Source of the DNA: Methanolinea sp.
Lineage (GTDB): Archaea; Halobacteriota; Methanomicrobia; Methanomicrobiales; Methanospirillaceae
Assembly: GCA_016699325.1 (NCBI GenBank)
Contig: CP064971.1
Span: 1-64,000, forward strand
Direction: 5' to 3'
Length of the DNA: 64,000 nucleotides
Shown piece by piece: positions 55,627-64,000 of this stretch. The notes under the pieces were generated by a model. That model searched no databases. It was not told the origin of the DNA and saw only the letters and a program-made list of their open reading frames with translations. Made by a program: the position numbers and the translations under genes. Position 1 is the stretch's first letter. Every line of letters starts with the position of its first letter.

Positions 55627-56050
55627 ATCCCTGTAACCGATTACCCACGGAAAGCATCTTCCGGGAAAAACTGATACCAGAGAAGGTGTAGTCCGGTGTC
55701 CGGGTAGGGAAAGAAAACAGGTTAGGGCAGGACCCGTCCTGCGGTCCTTAACCCAGGACGTTTTTCCTGATAACCCGGCTTTTTGGGGAACAGTCAACAG
55801 GTGACCGCCGATATCAAATTGACGGAGTGGAGGTCGTTGGAAATTATCATCAAGATTACCAGGTTTCCGGCTTTGGCATGACCGAGGTAATTTTGATAAT
55901 TCCCTGCTATTGTGATGATCTGGCGATTGCAGGGGTATTGTAATTTGGGGAAAAAGACCGGTATGAAATTGGGTATCCGGGCTGACATCAGGAGAGCCTG
56001 TCCTCTCGACCATAACTCTCTTATTCCTGTATAACCTCTCTTTTTCAGTA
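55627..56050. other. Intergenic with two adjacent inverted repeats
   Basis: The left arm 55839-55860 (GGAAATTATCATCAAGATTACC without its last bases pairs imperfectly) and the right arm 55886-55903 (GGTAATTTTGATAATTCC) form a long imperfect hairpin with a 25-nt loop. Immediately after it, CCCTGCTAT (55902-55910) pairs with ATTGCAGGG (55926-55934). No convincing gene is present. The structures could be a small RNA, a leader of the gene at 56051, or a MITE-like remnant. Confidence 0.4.
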
Positions 56051-56392
56051 ATGCCTGATGGTCCCTGCTTTAATCAGATCTGGTCAGAAGTCATCCTCAC
56101 CAACGTGACGCCACGGCGGTGCGATAACCGGGTGAAGAAGTCCTGCAGGGAGCATTACCTGATCCCGCCTGGAAAGGTCTTCCGGGAAGTTCCAATTCTC
56201 CTCGCCAGACCGATGCTGGTCGGGATTGATGAAGGATCAGGAAGGATCCTGATGCCCTTCCGGAAACCCTGTTATGGTACCTCGCTCTATGTCATCGATT
56301 CTGACCGGGAGGAGATCGCCCGTCTCCGTGCGGAATTGAAGACCGCAGCGGTCCGGGATAGACAGGATAGTCGAAAAAAGGAAAAGGTATGA
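56051..56392 (+). CDS. Hypothetical protein
   Basis: The 113-residue product (MPDGPCFNQIWSEVILTNVT) is mixed alpha/beta in appearance, with ILLARPMLVGIDEGSGRILM and a basic helical tail (DREEIARLRAELKTAAVRDR). There is no membrane segment. I do not recognise the family. Upstream TTTTTCAGTA gives no clear ribosome site. Confidence 0.5.
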   Translation: MPDGPCFNQIWSEVILTNVTPRRCDNRVKKSCREHYLIPPGKVFREVPILLARPMLVGIDEGSGRILMPFRKPCYGTSLYVIDSDREEIARLRAELKTAAVRDRQDSRKKEKV

Positions 56393-56549
56393 CTGCAATA
56401 TCCGAACGGGAAGGCTGACATGATAACCAGGGCGATCCGGAGAGTATTTATAGTGTCATTGGGGAAAACCTAGTTGAAGGTACATTTCTGGTACAGATCC
56501 TCTGGTGCTGTGGGGGTCTGTTCCCGGGGTATCATCAAGGTGGCGTGGT

Positions 56550-57557
56550 ATGGATACAACTATCTTTGCATTACTTACGGGTTTCGTTCTCATTATAGGG
56601 TTCGTGGGTTGTGGTTCTGCAGGGAATGCCTGCTCTTTTAATTCATTTTCAGGATCTATCATAGCAATATGCCCGTTTGAGGATACCGGTTCGACAGGTG
56701 CAGTATGCCCGTTTGAGGATACCGGTTCGATAGGTGCAGTATGCCCGTTTGAGGATACCGGTTCGATAGGTGCAGTATGCCCGTTTGAGGATACCGGTTC
56801 GGTAGGAGCAGTATGCCCGTTTGAGGATACCGGTTCGGTAGGAGCAGTATGCCCGTTTGGGGATACCGGTTCGACAGGTGCAGTATGCCCGTTTGGGGAT
56901 ACCGGTTCGGTAGGAGCAGTATGCCCGTTTGAGGATACCGGTTCGATAGGTGCAGTATGCCCGTTTGAGGATACCGGTTCGATAGGTGCAGTATGCCCGT
57001 TTGAGGATACCGGTTCGGTCGGTGCAGTATGCCCGTTTGAGGATACCGGTTCGGTCGGTGCAGTATGCCCGTTTGAGGATACCGGTTCGGTCGGTGCAGT
57101 ATGCCCGTTTGAGGATACTGGTTCGGTCGGTGCAGTATGCCCGTTTGGGGATACCGGTTCGACAGGTGCAGTATGCCCGTTTGGGGATACCGGTTCGACA
57201 GGTGCATCATGTTCAGGAGAAGTGACAGAACTCACCGGGAACACCGGTCAGAACATGAACAATGAACTGGTCGATGCTACAGCCCCTGTCGCATTCCCCC
57301 AGGCATCGAATTTACCAGATTTAATGGAGACTGATCCACTGGAGGGCTCTGAATTATATCCTCTTCCAACCGATCCAGATGGCGATGGGTTGTACGAAGA
57401 CCTGAATGGGAATGGGGAGATCGATTTCGTCGATGTGATCATGTATTTTATATATATGGACTGGATAAGCGAAAATCAGCCTGTTAACTTGTTTGATTAC
57501 AACAACAACGGATATATCGATTTTTCGGATGTAATCATCCTCTTTCAGCAAACCTGA
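56550..57557 (+). CDS. Secreted dockerin protein with fifteen 12-residue Cys repeats
   Basis: ATG 56550 (MDTTIFALLTGFVLIIGFVG) starts a signal peptide with a possible lipobox cysteine (GFVGC). From 56664 to 57203 there are fifteen tandem copies of AVCPF(E/G)DTGS(I/V/T)G, one cysteine and two or three acidic or Gly-Ser positions per unit. A 60-residue spacer follows, then a dockerin-like pair of calcium loops: DPDGDGLYEDLNGNGEIDFV and DYNNNGYIDFSDVIILFQ. Dockerins bind cohesin domains. No cohesin is visible in this window. The repeat type is unknown to me. The signal peptide and dockerin fix this frame as the coding one, although other frames through the array are also open. Confidence 0.8.
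   Translation: MDTTIFALLTGFVLIIGFVGCGSAGNACSFNSFSGSIIAICPFEDTGSTGAVCPFEDTGSIGAVCPFEDTGSIGAVCPFEDTGSVGAVCPFEDTGSVGAVCPFGDTGSTGAVCPFGDTGSVGAVCPFEDTGSIGAVCPFEDTGSIGAVCPFEDTGSVGAVCPFEDTGSVGAVCPFEDTGSVGAVCPFEDTGSVGAVCPFGDTGSTGAVCPFGDTGSTGASCSGEVTELTGNTGQNMNNELVDATAPVAFPQASNLPDLMETDPLEGSELYPLPTDPDGDGLYEDLNGNGEIDFVDVIMYFIYMDWISENQPVNLFDYNNNGYIDFSDVIILFQQT
56664..57203 (+). repeat. 36-bp coding tandem array, 15 units
   Basis: Fifteen exact-length units of 36 bp, beginning gcagtatgcccgtttgagga, vary at a few fixed positions (gag/ggg; ata/gta/gtc/aca; aggagca/cggtgca). The variants fall in two similar blocks (units 2-7 and 8-15), consistent with growth by block duplication. There are no spacers. Confidence 0.95.
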
Positions 57558-57867
57558 ACCGTATCTGGGGACTCTCGCTTCTTTTTTTCCCACAATTGAA
57601 TTGCAGGGATGATAACGCTTCAGGCACCCTGGCCGGTGGTCTGCAAATCGCCTGGAAAATACCTTCACTACAATCAGAGAGAACTTGGGGGAAGTGGAAA
57701 AGCCTCGTCAGGGAAAACGGGTCACACGTGCCAACTAAATTCATGGAGTTCATGGAGGATTTCTCAAACCTCCAGTGTTATGGGGAATTATATCATACCC
57801 TGCATTCGATGTCCCACCACAATGCGGTAGGACGATTGAGGCTTTCAACCTAAAAAATAAAAAAAAC
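57558..57867. other. No gene recognised
   Basis: About 310 bp between the dockerin gene and the convergent secreted-protein gene. T-rich sequence at 57580-57592 (cttctttttttcc) probably terminates the dockerin transcript. A-rich runs at 57853-57870 can terminate the opposite one. Confidence 0.4.
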
Positions 57868-58257
57868 TCAGAATAACGTGGAAGTAGTTTTCGAATTGTA
57901 GATCATGGACTTCGAGAAGCTGGTAATACTACCGATAATGGTGGTCGTATCGTCAAACTCCAGGATCTTTCCGTCCTCCACTACCCTTCCCCTGATAAAA
58001 GCAGAGACCGATCCCCGGGATGGTATTCCCGGTGCATACTCGGTCACCAGGACATTGTTATACAGTTCCGTTCCGGCATCGGCCGAACCAAAAATGGACC
58101 TCTCTCCCATCTGGGTGCTGATGGACCCTACAGAGAGCGTCATACTACTGCCGCTCTCTACCCTGCTACAAAGTGATCCTGCAGATGCTATGCCAAAAAT
58201 AAGACATACAAGGCAGAGGAATACGATTGAGCGGTAGGTTGGAGCCATCTTTTTCAC
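57868..58257 (-). CDS. Small secreted protein
   Basis: The 129-residue product starts at GTG 58257 (MKKMAPTYRSIVFLCLVCLI), with ATG 58248 as alternative. It has a signal peptide ending FGIASAG. The mature part is Ser/Thr-rich and beta-prone (SGSSMTLSVGSISTQMGERS; SVSAFIRGRVVEDGKILEFD; TTTIIGSITSFSKSM). A minus-strand TATA-like GATATATTC lies about 30 bp upstream. Function unknown; it may be a surface component. No family is recognised. Confidence 0.6.
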   Translation of the reverse strand: MKKMAPTYRSIVFLCLVCLIFGIASAGSLCSRVESGSSMTLSVGSISTQMGERSIFGSADAGTELYNNVLVTEYAPGIPSRGSVSAFIRGRVVEDGKILEFDDTTTIIGSITSFSKSMIYNSKTTSTLF

Positions 58258-58527
58258 ATAGCTATGATCAATGTTCCATCCTTAAGAATATATCAGATAC
58301 TCCCTGTTCGATTAATCATGGTCGCGGTCCTGCAGATGCGGTTCTTACATGAAAATAAATGGCTCCTGGTCCGGGTGTCACGTTCCAGGATTGAACTTCC
58401 CGGTTCATCATCCACCAACCATTTCTGCGGGAGGAGTATTTTCCTGCCTTGCCCTGCCTGGTGATTCACCCATCACCAAATTTTATGAGAACCTCCGGAC
58501 AGATGGAATGTCCGGAGCTTGGCCCGT

Positions 58528-59574
58528 ATGCTGTCAGAATGGGTAGAGAAGAACCGGTTCGATCCGGGATACCTCCCGGTGATGGAAAAGAAGCTGTTCT
58601 TTGAAGGGGAGTTGAGGCTTCGCTCGATGACCAACTATATCGTCCTTTTAACACTGGCCACGGTTATCGCCACCTACGGGGTCATCTCCGGTTCCACGGC
58701 AACCGTGATTGGAGCGATGATTATCGCCCCGCTGATGACCCCCATCATGGCCACCACCCTGGCCATCGTCATGGGAAGCAGTACCCGGATGACCCAGTCG
58801 GTGCTGGTCGTGATCGCGAGTACCATCTATGTCATCGTACTTGCCGTGCTGCTCTCGCTCTTCATCTCACCGGTTATCATCGGCTTTGGGACGAATACCG
58901 AGATAACCACCCGCATCTCCCCGGATCTCCTTGCTCTCCTGGTGGCGCTGGCATCAGGTGCGGCCGGGGCTTTTGCCATTTCGAGAGAGGATATCGGTGA
59001 CACCCTGCCCGGGGTGGCCATCGCCATCTCACTCATTCCACCGCTCTCCGTTACAGGCATCGCCCTCTCCAAAGCCCGGTGGCTGGATGCCGGGGGGGCC
59101 CTCCTCCTCTTTACCACGAATTTCCTTGCCATCATCCTTGCGGGAGGAGCCGTACTCTATCTCTCGGGGATAAACATGGGATGGGTGAGCAGCGAGGAGA
59201 ACGTGCGCCGGAAACATGCGGTCGAGATTGCCGTGGTGGCGGTCATCATCGTCGGACTCCTGCTCGGGTTCAACGGGTACCGGACCCTCGAACATGAACG
59301 GGATCTCTACCTGGCACGCAGTTCCGTTGAAGAATGGCTCCAGGGGACACCGTATCATATCAGGGAAGTATCCCTCCAATATCTCCCGGAGGATATGCTT
59401 GCATTGGGGCCGGCGGCAGTCACTGTCGCAGTCGCAGGAAGCGGAGATATACCGGATATTGAACGGCTGGCAGGGCGGATGGAGGAAAATTTAGGCTACC
59501 CGGTCACACTGGAACTGCGGGTCAGGCCCGAGGAGATAGAGCGCTACCCTTCGCCGAAGGGTGTTTCCCCTTGA
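58528..59574 (+). CDS. DUF389 family membrane protein
   Basis: The 348-residue protein begins at ATG 58528 with a GGAG site 10 nt upstream; TTG 58519 is unlikely because it abuts that site. It carries the DUF389 core: MTNYIVLLTLATVIATYGVI, SGSTATVIGAMIIAPLMTPI, ALASGAAGAFAISREDIGDT and LPGVAIAISLIPPLSVTGIA, with about six membrane helices. A soluble C-terminal domain follows (VEEWLQGTPYHIREVSLQYL). The family is widespread, sometimes with UspA or TrkA domains, and its transport role is not established. Confidence 0.88.
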   Translation: MLSEWVEKNRFDPGYLPVMEKKLFFEGELRLRSMTNYIVLLTLATVIATYGVISGSTATVIGAMIIAPLMTPIMATTLAIVMGSSTRMTQSVLVVIASTIYVIVLAVLLSLFISPVIIGFGTNTEITTRISPDLLALLVALASGAAGAFAISREDIGDTLPGVAIAISLIPPLSVTGIALSKARWLDAGGALLLFTTNFLAIILAGGAVLYLSGINMGWVSSEENVRRKHAVEIAVVAVIIVGLLLGFNGYRTLEHERDLYLARSSVEEWLQGTPYHIREVSLQYLPEDMLALGPAAVTVAVAGSGDIPDIERLAGRMEENLGYPVTLELRVRPEEIERYPSPKGVSP

Positions 59575-59891
59575 GATAAAATGGGCATTCTCCGCTGGCA
59601 ATCCACATAGGCATGAACCCCGGACATGGTTTTCACGTTCCATGATCACCACAATCCCTGTGGTTCGAAGGAAGCGATGTAGAGGACCCCCCCAACACCC
59701 GTCCCGGTGAGGGATACTTTTAACCCGGTCGAACAAGGGGGGGGACCGATGATTCTTATTGCGGTCCTCCCTGCAGAATTATGACGGTTGAAAACACAGG
59801 CGCAACGGCCTGGTGCACGAAAATACCGGGCGCTGCATTTACGCCTGACTTCGCCAGAAGAAGGATGAGAAGGTAGTGTTTATATAATTTC
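59575..59891. other. Intergenic, no gene recognised
   Basis: About 320 bp. A TATA-like gtttatataattt at 59877-59889 lies just before the decayed transposase that follows and may have been its promoter or lie near the IS end. I could not identify inverted-repeat ends for that element. Confidence 0.35.
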
Positions 59892-61289
59892 ATGCAAAAA
59901 AACACAGCCTTCTCATTAGGTAATATAGCATTAATCGATAAAATTGATTCGGAGACCAACTTTTTCGCATCAGTTCTTGGCGGAGTTGGTGGTCGAAGCA
60001 AGTCATTCATACCATCCGTAAAAGCTTCTCATCAGCAACAAACTCAATCAATCGGTATCGATCAATAAGATTCTGGACTTTACCCCCGACGAACTTCTCA
60101 AGACACTGGGGTTTGAAGATACAATTTCAGACCGGAGTTTGTATCGGACTCTGGAACGACTGGGAGAAAGAAAGTCGATTGTTCTTGACCAGTTTCAACG
60201 CTGGATCTCCCAGCAGAGCCTCGTGGATCCAACCCAGTTCGTGGACTTCAGTTCGAGTTACTTTGAGGGGACAAAATGTCCGCTGGGGGAGTTAGGGTAT
60301 TCCCGGGACAATCAGCCAGGGAAACTCCAGATCGCATTTGGGATCAGTGTCGGCCTCAATAACATACCGACGATGCTGACCATCCAGAAAGGAAATGTTC
60401 AGGATAAAAGCATATGCAGATGCTGATCCGGTTATGCTCGAGCGTTCTTCCTGAAGGCAGTCTTCTGGTGTTTGACTGTGGAGGGAATACCCAGGATAAC
60501 AAACGAAGGATCCGCGATCTGAAGTTCCATTATTTGACCCTGAAAGCAAAGAAGAAAGGACCATACCGGAACGAGATAACGATCTACCATGCCAGGAAAG
60601 AAAGCCAGGTTTCATTCGTTTCTGGCAACCGGGTCTATTCATGTGTCAAATATCGGGATGGCGAAGAAGTCCGGTACATATTTTTCTGTGACGACCTGGC
60701 CTGTGACCAGTTGACGAAGAAAGCAAGGAAACTTGAGAAAGACCTGGAGAAGGGGAAGGTTCTCACAAAGAAGGTTGAACGCGGAAAAGATCTCGGCCAG
60801 TATATCGCTCCTGGAGGGTTGGATCATCGCCCGTGGTCATCTCCAGAAGATCATTGGCGATATCCCCAACCCCTATGTAACCGGTCTTGAAGGTTTCTTC
60901 GTGCTTGAATCAACCATCGATGATGATCCCGAAAACATCCTGAATGCCTACAAGAATCGTGACCGTGCAGAGAAGTTCATCCGGGACCTCAAAGAAGGAG
61001 CCGAGCCCGGCCGATCCGGCACTGGTCCAAACACGCGGTGATCGGGTGCGTGTTGATCGTTTTCCTCACCAAAGTCCTGGTGAGTTTGACACAACTTTTC
61101 TGTAAAGATCCCGTCGTGAAAAATCTGAAAGTCCTCAAAAATTATCTCACGAATTTGACACTTACGATCATATACCCTTCTTTTGGGTATCCTGTCAAGA
61201 TCATTTCCAACTTCTCCCCAGAAATACGCCCAATTCTTGGAGATTTTATCAAGAGATATGGTAGCCTGGAGGCGCCAAATCACTGGTAA
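59892..61289 (+). pseudogene. Third, decayed IS4/IS1634-like transposase
   Basis: Pieces in several frames read NKILDFTPDELLKTLGFEDT, QFVDFSSSYFEGTKCPLGEL (first Asp region), LLVFDCGGNTQDNKRRIRDL (second Asp region) and LNAYKNRDRAEKFIRDLKEG (Glu region), ending PILGDFIKRYGSLEAPNHW. Changes of frame fall near 60030, 60400, 60815 and 61005. The protein differs from both IS types at 18-37 kb. No second copy or target duplication is seen, so this is an older remnant. Confidence 0.75.
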
Positions 61290-61426
61290 ATTGCTTCTGG
61301 CGAATTGGGTTAAGTCGTTTAAATTTGATGGAAGTACTGAAAAGTGGCGAAGTTAGGTTTACGCTCATGTCCCCTGTCTGGCGGTAGCAATCCGGGCGGT
61401 CAGGTGTTCGGTTGTCGCTTCGGACC

Positions 61427-63418
61427 CTACTGGTCATCCCCGGACAGAAAGATTGACGAGAGAAGTCCGATCTTTTCCGGGGCGCCGATGGTGATTACTT
61501 CGTCACCTGCCTTGAGATCGATGTCTCCGGCCGGGTTCTCGATCATTTCGTTCCCTCTCCGGATGGCGAGAACCGAGACCCCATACTCCTTTCGGACGTC
61601 AAGTTCACCGAGAGTCTTTCCGGAGACCAACGATCCTTCCTCGACGAGCAGTGTGCTGAGCGCCAGGTCAGGGAGGTTCATGCCGAGGTCACCAAGCGTT
61701 GCCTGGGAGGGCGATGGGTTTCGGAGCATCTCGTAGGTATCTTTCCGCACGTCATGGACATACCTGTCTATGGTCTGGTCAGGGATGAGGTATTTCTTCA
61801 GCACCCGGGTAAAGATCTCTACCGACGTCTCGAATTCCTCGGGGATCACCTCGTCCGCCCCGAGCTCCCGCAGGCGTTTGACCTCGGCCAGGAACCGGGT
61901 GCGGACAATGATGAACAGGCCGGGGTTCATTCTCCTGGCCTGGATGGTGATGGCCCGCGAGGAGAGGGGATCATTGATGACGATGACAAGAATCCGGGCA
62001 TGCTCAATATTCGCATGGGAGAGGACTACAGAGTTCGTTGCGTCCCCAAAGAAGATGTTCTCCCCGGTCTTATGTTCCCGCATCACCGTCTCGGGATTAA
62101 GGTCGATGACAACGAAGGGAATACCACCGATTTTCGCTGCTTTCGCGAGGTTCCTTCCGTTGAGCCCGTAACCCACAATGACCAGGTGATCTTTGAGAGA
62201 GGGGAGGGGGCGGACGCCTTCATCCTCGCAACTTGCTTTCAGCCGGTTCCCGAATGGCAGGCGGCAGAAGAAATCCGCGGTCTTCGGGCCACCTGCTATC
62301 GTGAGCGGGGCAATCGACATCGTCAGCAGGGTGACAGCGAGGAATATCTGCTCCCCTGCTGTTGAAAAAAGCCCTTGCTGCATCCCGGGGACCAGAAGAA
62401 CGAAGGCAAATTCACCGATGTTGCTCAGTGCAAGGCCGGAAAGGATGGAGGTGCGAAACGACCTCCTGACAGCGAACGCAGCACCGGACGCAATGACTGA
62501 TTTGACCACGGTAACCCCGATGACAAGGGTGAGGATGAGCAGCGGGGTCAGCACAAGGTAGGAGATGTTGAGGAGCATTCCGATTGAGATGAAGAAAAAA
62601 CTTGTGAAAATATCGCGGAAAGGAATGATGCTTGCAAAGGCCTGGTGGAAATAATCCGATTCGGAGAGTGTGAGGCCGGCAAGGAATGCCCCCAGCGCAA
62701 GGGAGAGGCCGAGGTATGAGGCCAGGTAGGTGATCACGAAACAGATCAGGATGATGCTCAGGAGGAACACTTCCTGGTTCCTGATGCTGGTGATCCGGTT
62801 CATGAACCGGGGGATGACATACACCGAGATGATAAGCACGGTTGCAAAGAGGATGATCAGGGTGATTGCAAGGGTAGCCAGTGCACCGGAGATGTCGGTT
62901 GTCTGCCCGCCGAGGACAGGGAGTGCAATGAGCATCGGCACGCTCATGATGTCCTGGAAGAGGGATATCCCGAGCGTCATGCGGGCATGGGGGGTTTCGA
63001 TCTCTCCCCGGTCCTGGAAGAGCTTCAGGGTGATGGTGGTACTGCTGTGGCAGACGAGAAACCCGTAGAATACGGCCTGTGCGGTCGGGACACCAAAGAA
63101 CTGGGAAATAGCCATCGTGACGGCGATGGTGGCCAGAACCTGGATACTGCCGCCAATGAGTACTATCCTCCGCATTTCGTAGAGGGTCCGGAAGGAGAAC
63201 TGCATACCGATGGTGAAGAGGAGAAAGACGATGCCGATCTCTGCCAGGACATCGATTATCTGGGTATCCTCGATCAATCCCAGGCCGTACGGGCCGATGA
63301 GGATCCCGGTCAGGATGAAGCCGACAATCCCTGGTATCCTGACCTTGTTTCCGAGGGTGATGATCAGGATCGCGAAGGTGAAAATGATGACGATGTTGAG
63401 GAGGTACCCGGTGATCAT
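61427..63418 (-). CDS. CPA2-type cation/proton antiporter with TrkA-N and TrkA-C domains
   Basis: The 663-residue protein has about twelve N-terminal membrane helices of the Kef/NhaA-like CPA2 family (IVGFILTGILIGPYGLGLIE; SSTTITLKLFQDRGEIETPH; LALGAFLAGLTLSESDYFHQ; SGLALSNIGEFAFVLLVPGM). A TrkA-N nucleotide-binding domain follows near residue 410 (DHLVIVGYGLNGRNLAKAAK), then TrkA-C (LGELDVRKEYGVSVLAIRRG). It exports K+ or Na+ against protons and is gated by nucleotide. The frame is intact and the length normal. Confidence 0.92.
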   Translation of the reverse strand: MITGYLLNIVIIFTFAILIITLGNKVRIPGIVGFILTGILIGPYGLGLIEDTQIIDVLAEIGIVFLLFTIGMQFSFRTLYEMRRIVLIGGSIQVLATIAVTMAISQFFGVPTAQAVFYGFLVCHSSTTITLKLFQDRGEIETPHARMTLGISLFQDIMSVPMLIALPVLGGQTTDISGALATLAITLIILFATVLIISVYVIPRFMNRITSIRNQEVFLLSIILICFVITYLASYLGLSLALGAFLAGLTLSESDYFHQAFASIIPFRDIFTSFFFISIGMLLNISYLVLTPLLILTLVIGVTVVKSVIASGAAFAVRRSFRTSILSGLALSNIGEFAFVLLVPGMQQGLFSTAGEQIFLAVTLLTMSIAPLTIAGGPKTADFFCRLPFGNRLKASCEDEGVRPLPSLKDHLVIVGYGLNGRNLAKAAKIGGIPFVVIDLNPETVMREHKTGENIFFGDATNSVVLSHANIEHARILVIVINDPLSSRAITIQARRMNPGLFIIVRTRFLAEVKRLRELGADEVIPEEFETSVEIFTRVLKKYLIPDQTIDRYVHDVRKDTYEMLRNPSPSQATLGDLGMNLPDLALSTLLVEEGSLVSGKTLGELDVRKEYGVSVLAIRRGNEMIENPAGDIDLKAGDEVITIGAPEKIGLLSSIFLSGDDQ

Positions 63419-63720
63419 TCGCAGCTCCTGGTGATGGGACGCAGGGGGGATATACTTAGTACCCTCACCCCCTCGGCTAAAATGTATTCTGGTAGACCGG
63501 TATGGGTATTACACCCCAGGGATCTCGCCAATCTCCATGATGCAGGGGATCACCGGGTCATGGAGGTTTTCGGATCCGTGATGTACCGGGTTTCTCTCCC
63601 TGATTTTGCGTTAAGCCCCCTCCGCTCTCCTTTTGCCGTGCTACACGCGGAAAAACCAGGGTGCAGCAGGAAAAGAAACGGAAATGGGGTATGTTCAATT
63701 GGATGCAACCAGGCGGCCGG
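63419..63720. other. No gene recognised
   Basis: About 300 bp between the antiporter start and the 3' end of the phosphorylase gene, both on the minus strand. It should contain the antiporter promoter; the AT-rich atacttagta near 63451-63460 is a candidate. The plus-strand open frames look like shadows. Confidence 0.3.
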
Positions 63721-64000
63721 TCAGACAGGGCACGTGCTGAACCCGGTCTCGGCACACGTGAGCAAGGAAGGGTAGTACCGATCGACATATTCCTTGACCA
63801 TGCGCCGGGATGAAAACCGGGGTGCGATGCTCTTGATCGATTCCTTCATCATCCGCACCCATCCATGGGGGATCCCGTCAAGGGAGGTGGAGTAGTAGAG
63901 CGGGATGATCTCTTTCTCAAGTATATAATACAGTTCTGCGGCATCCTGTGCGTCCCGTACAGGAGATCCTCCCTCCCCTCCAAAAGCCCAGCCATTCTTC
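63721..64000 (-). CDS. Alpha-glucan phosphorylase (GT35), C-terminal part only
   Basis: The minus strand at the right edge is open for 92 codons and ends at TGA 63721. It reads KNGWAFGGEGGSPVRDAQDA, then AAELYYILEKEIIPLYYST, GWVRMMKESIKSIAPRF and SSRRMVKEYVDRYYP. This is the typical end of the short (archaeal/thermophile-type) alpha-glucan phosphorylases that release glucose 1-phosphate from glycogen-like polymers. The catalytic and pyridoxal-phosphate regions lie outside the window. Confidence 0.85.
   Translation of the reverse strand, partial: KNGWAFGGEGGSPVRDAQDAAELYYILEKEIIPLYYSTSLDGIPHGWVRMMKESIKSIAPRFSSRRMVKEYVDRYYPSLLTCAETGFSTCPV

Noticed and set aside
56664..57203. 36-bp repeats as a CRISPR array
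   Set aside because: The unit length is CRISPR-like, but the repeats are contiguous with no spacers, stay in one coding frame, and lie between a signal peptide and a dockerin domain.
56456..57244. Minus-strand open frame with Pro-Val-Ser-Pro-Asn-Gly-His repeats
   Set aside because: It is open only because a stop-free 36-bp unit is open in several frames. It lacks a signal peptide or recognisable domain outside the array, unlike the plus-strand reading.

Overview
The window looks like a chromosomal segment of a methanogenic euryarchaeon, probably from the Methanomicrobiales. The sequence support is: an archaellum operon (flaB plus flaC/D/E-like, G, F, H, I, J), an archaeal-type pilin, an AglJ-like GT2 enzyme, methanogen-restricted families (DUF2115, DUF99, the ACT-DUF5612 protein), a short YrdC-type Sua5, tRNA genes with no encoded CCA, and several archaeal TATA boxes 25-28 bp upstream of start codons (leaderless transcripts). 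The genus assignment is inference.

Layout. 1-13.1 kb: nearly every recognisable gene is broken by single-base indels (TPR protein, LarE-like, MoeB/ThiF-like, MoaD, MoaE, HNH protein, PsiE, UspA, RNase III, 6-phospho-3-hexuloisomerase, metallo-beta-lactamase fold protein, QueG-like Fe-S protein, HEAT protein, double-chagasin lipoprotein). 13.4-18.0 kb: an AT-rich methyltransferase, a thioesterase, small membrane/hypothetical genes and a membrane HEAT-repeat protein. 18.1-36.8 kb: the archaellum region, invaded by four insertion sequences of two types. IS type 1 (copies 18100-19784 and 27791-29478) brackets the flaC-to-flaJ operon. IS type 2 (30192-31883 and 35147-36830) lies just upstream of flaB and inside a small membrane-protein gene. 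All four have 6-bp target-site duplications, and all carry damaged transposase genes. 37-44.8 kb: two tRNAs, a Cas4-like protein, nucleotidyltransferase, Sua5, ACT-DUF5612 protein, AglJ-like glycosyltransferase, DUF99 protein, pilin and glutamine synthetase. 45-48.5 kb: secreted or surface proteins, including a papain-like protease. 48.6-56.4 kb: radical SAM protein, two cis-prenyltransferase homologues (one lacking the active-site motif), PolX, DUF2115 and HisD. 56.5-64 kb: a secreted dockerin protein with fifteen 12-residue repeats, a DUF389 membrane protein, a decayed third transposase, a CPA2/TrkA antiporter, and the C-terminus of an alpha-glucan phosphorylase running off the right edge.

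Common threads. The intact genes centre on the cell envelope: archaellum, pilin, polyprenyl carrier lipid (UppS pair) and sugar transfer (AglJ-like), and secreted repeat, protease and CAP-domain proteins. The frameshifts are concentrated in 1-13 kb and in the IS copies, while the archaellum operon and 37-64 kb are almost entirely clean. This could be real decay or local sequence error. Reads would decide, and I treat both as open.
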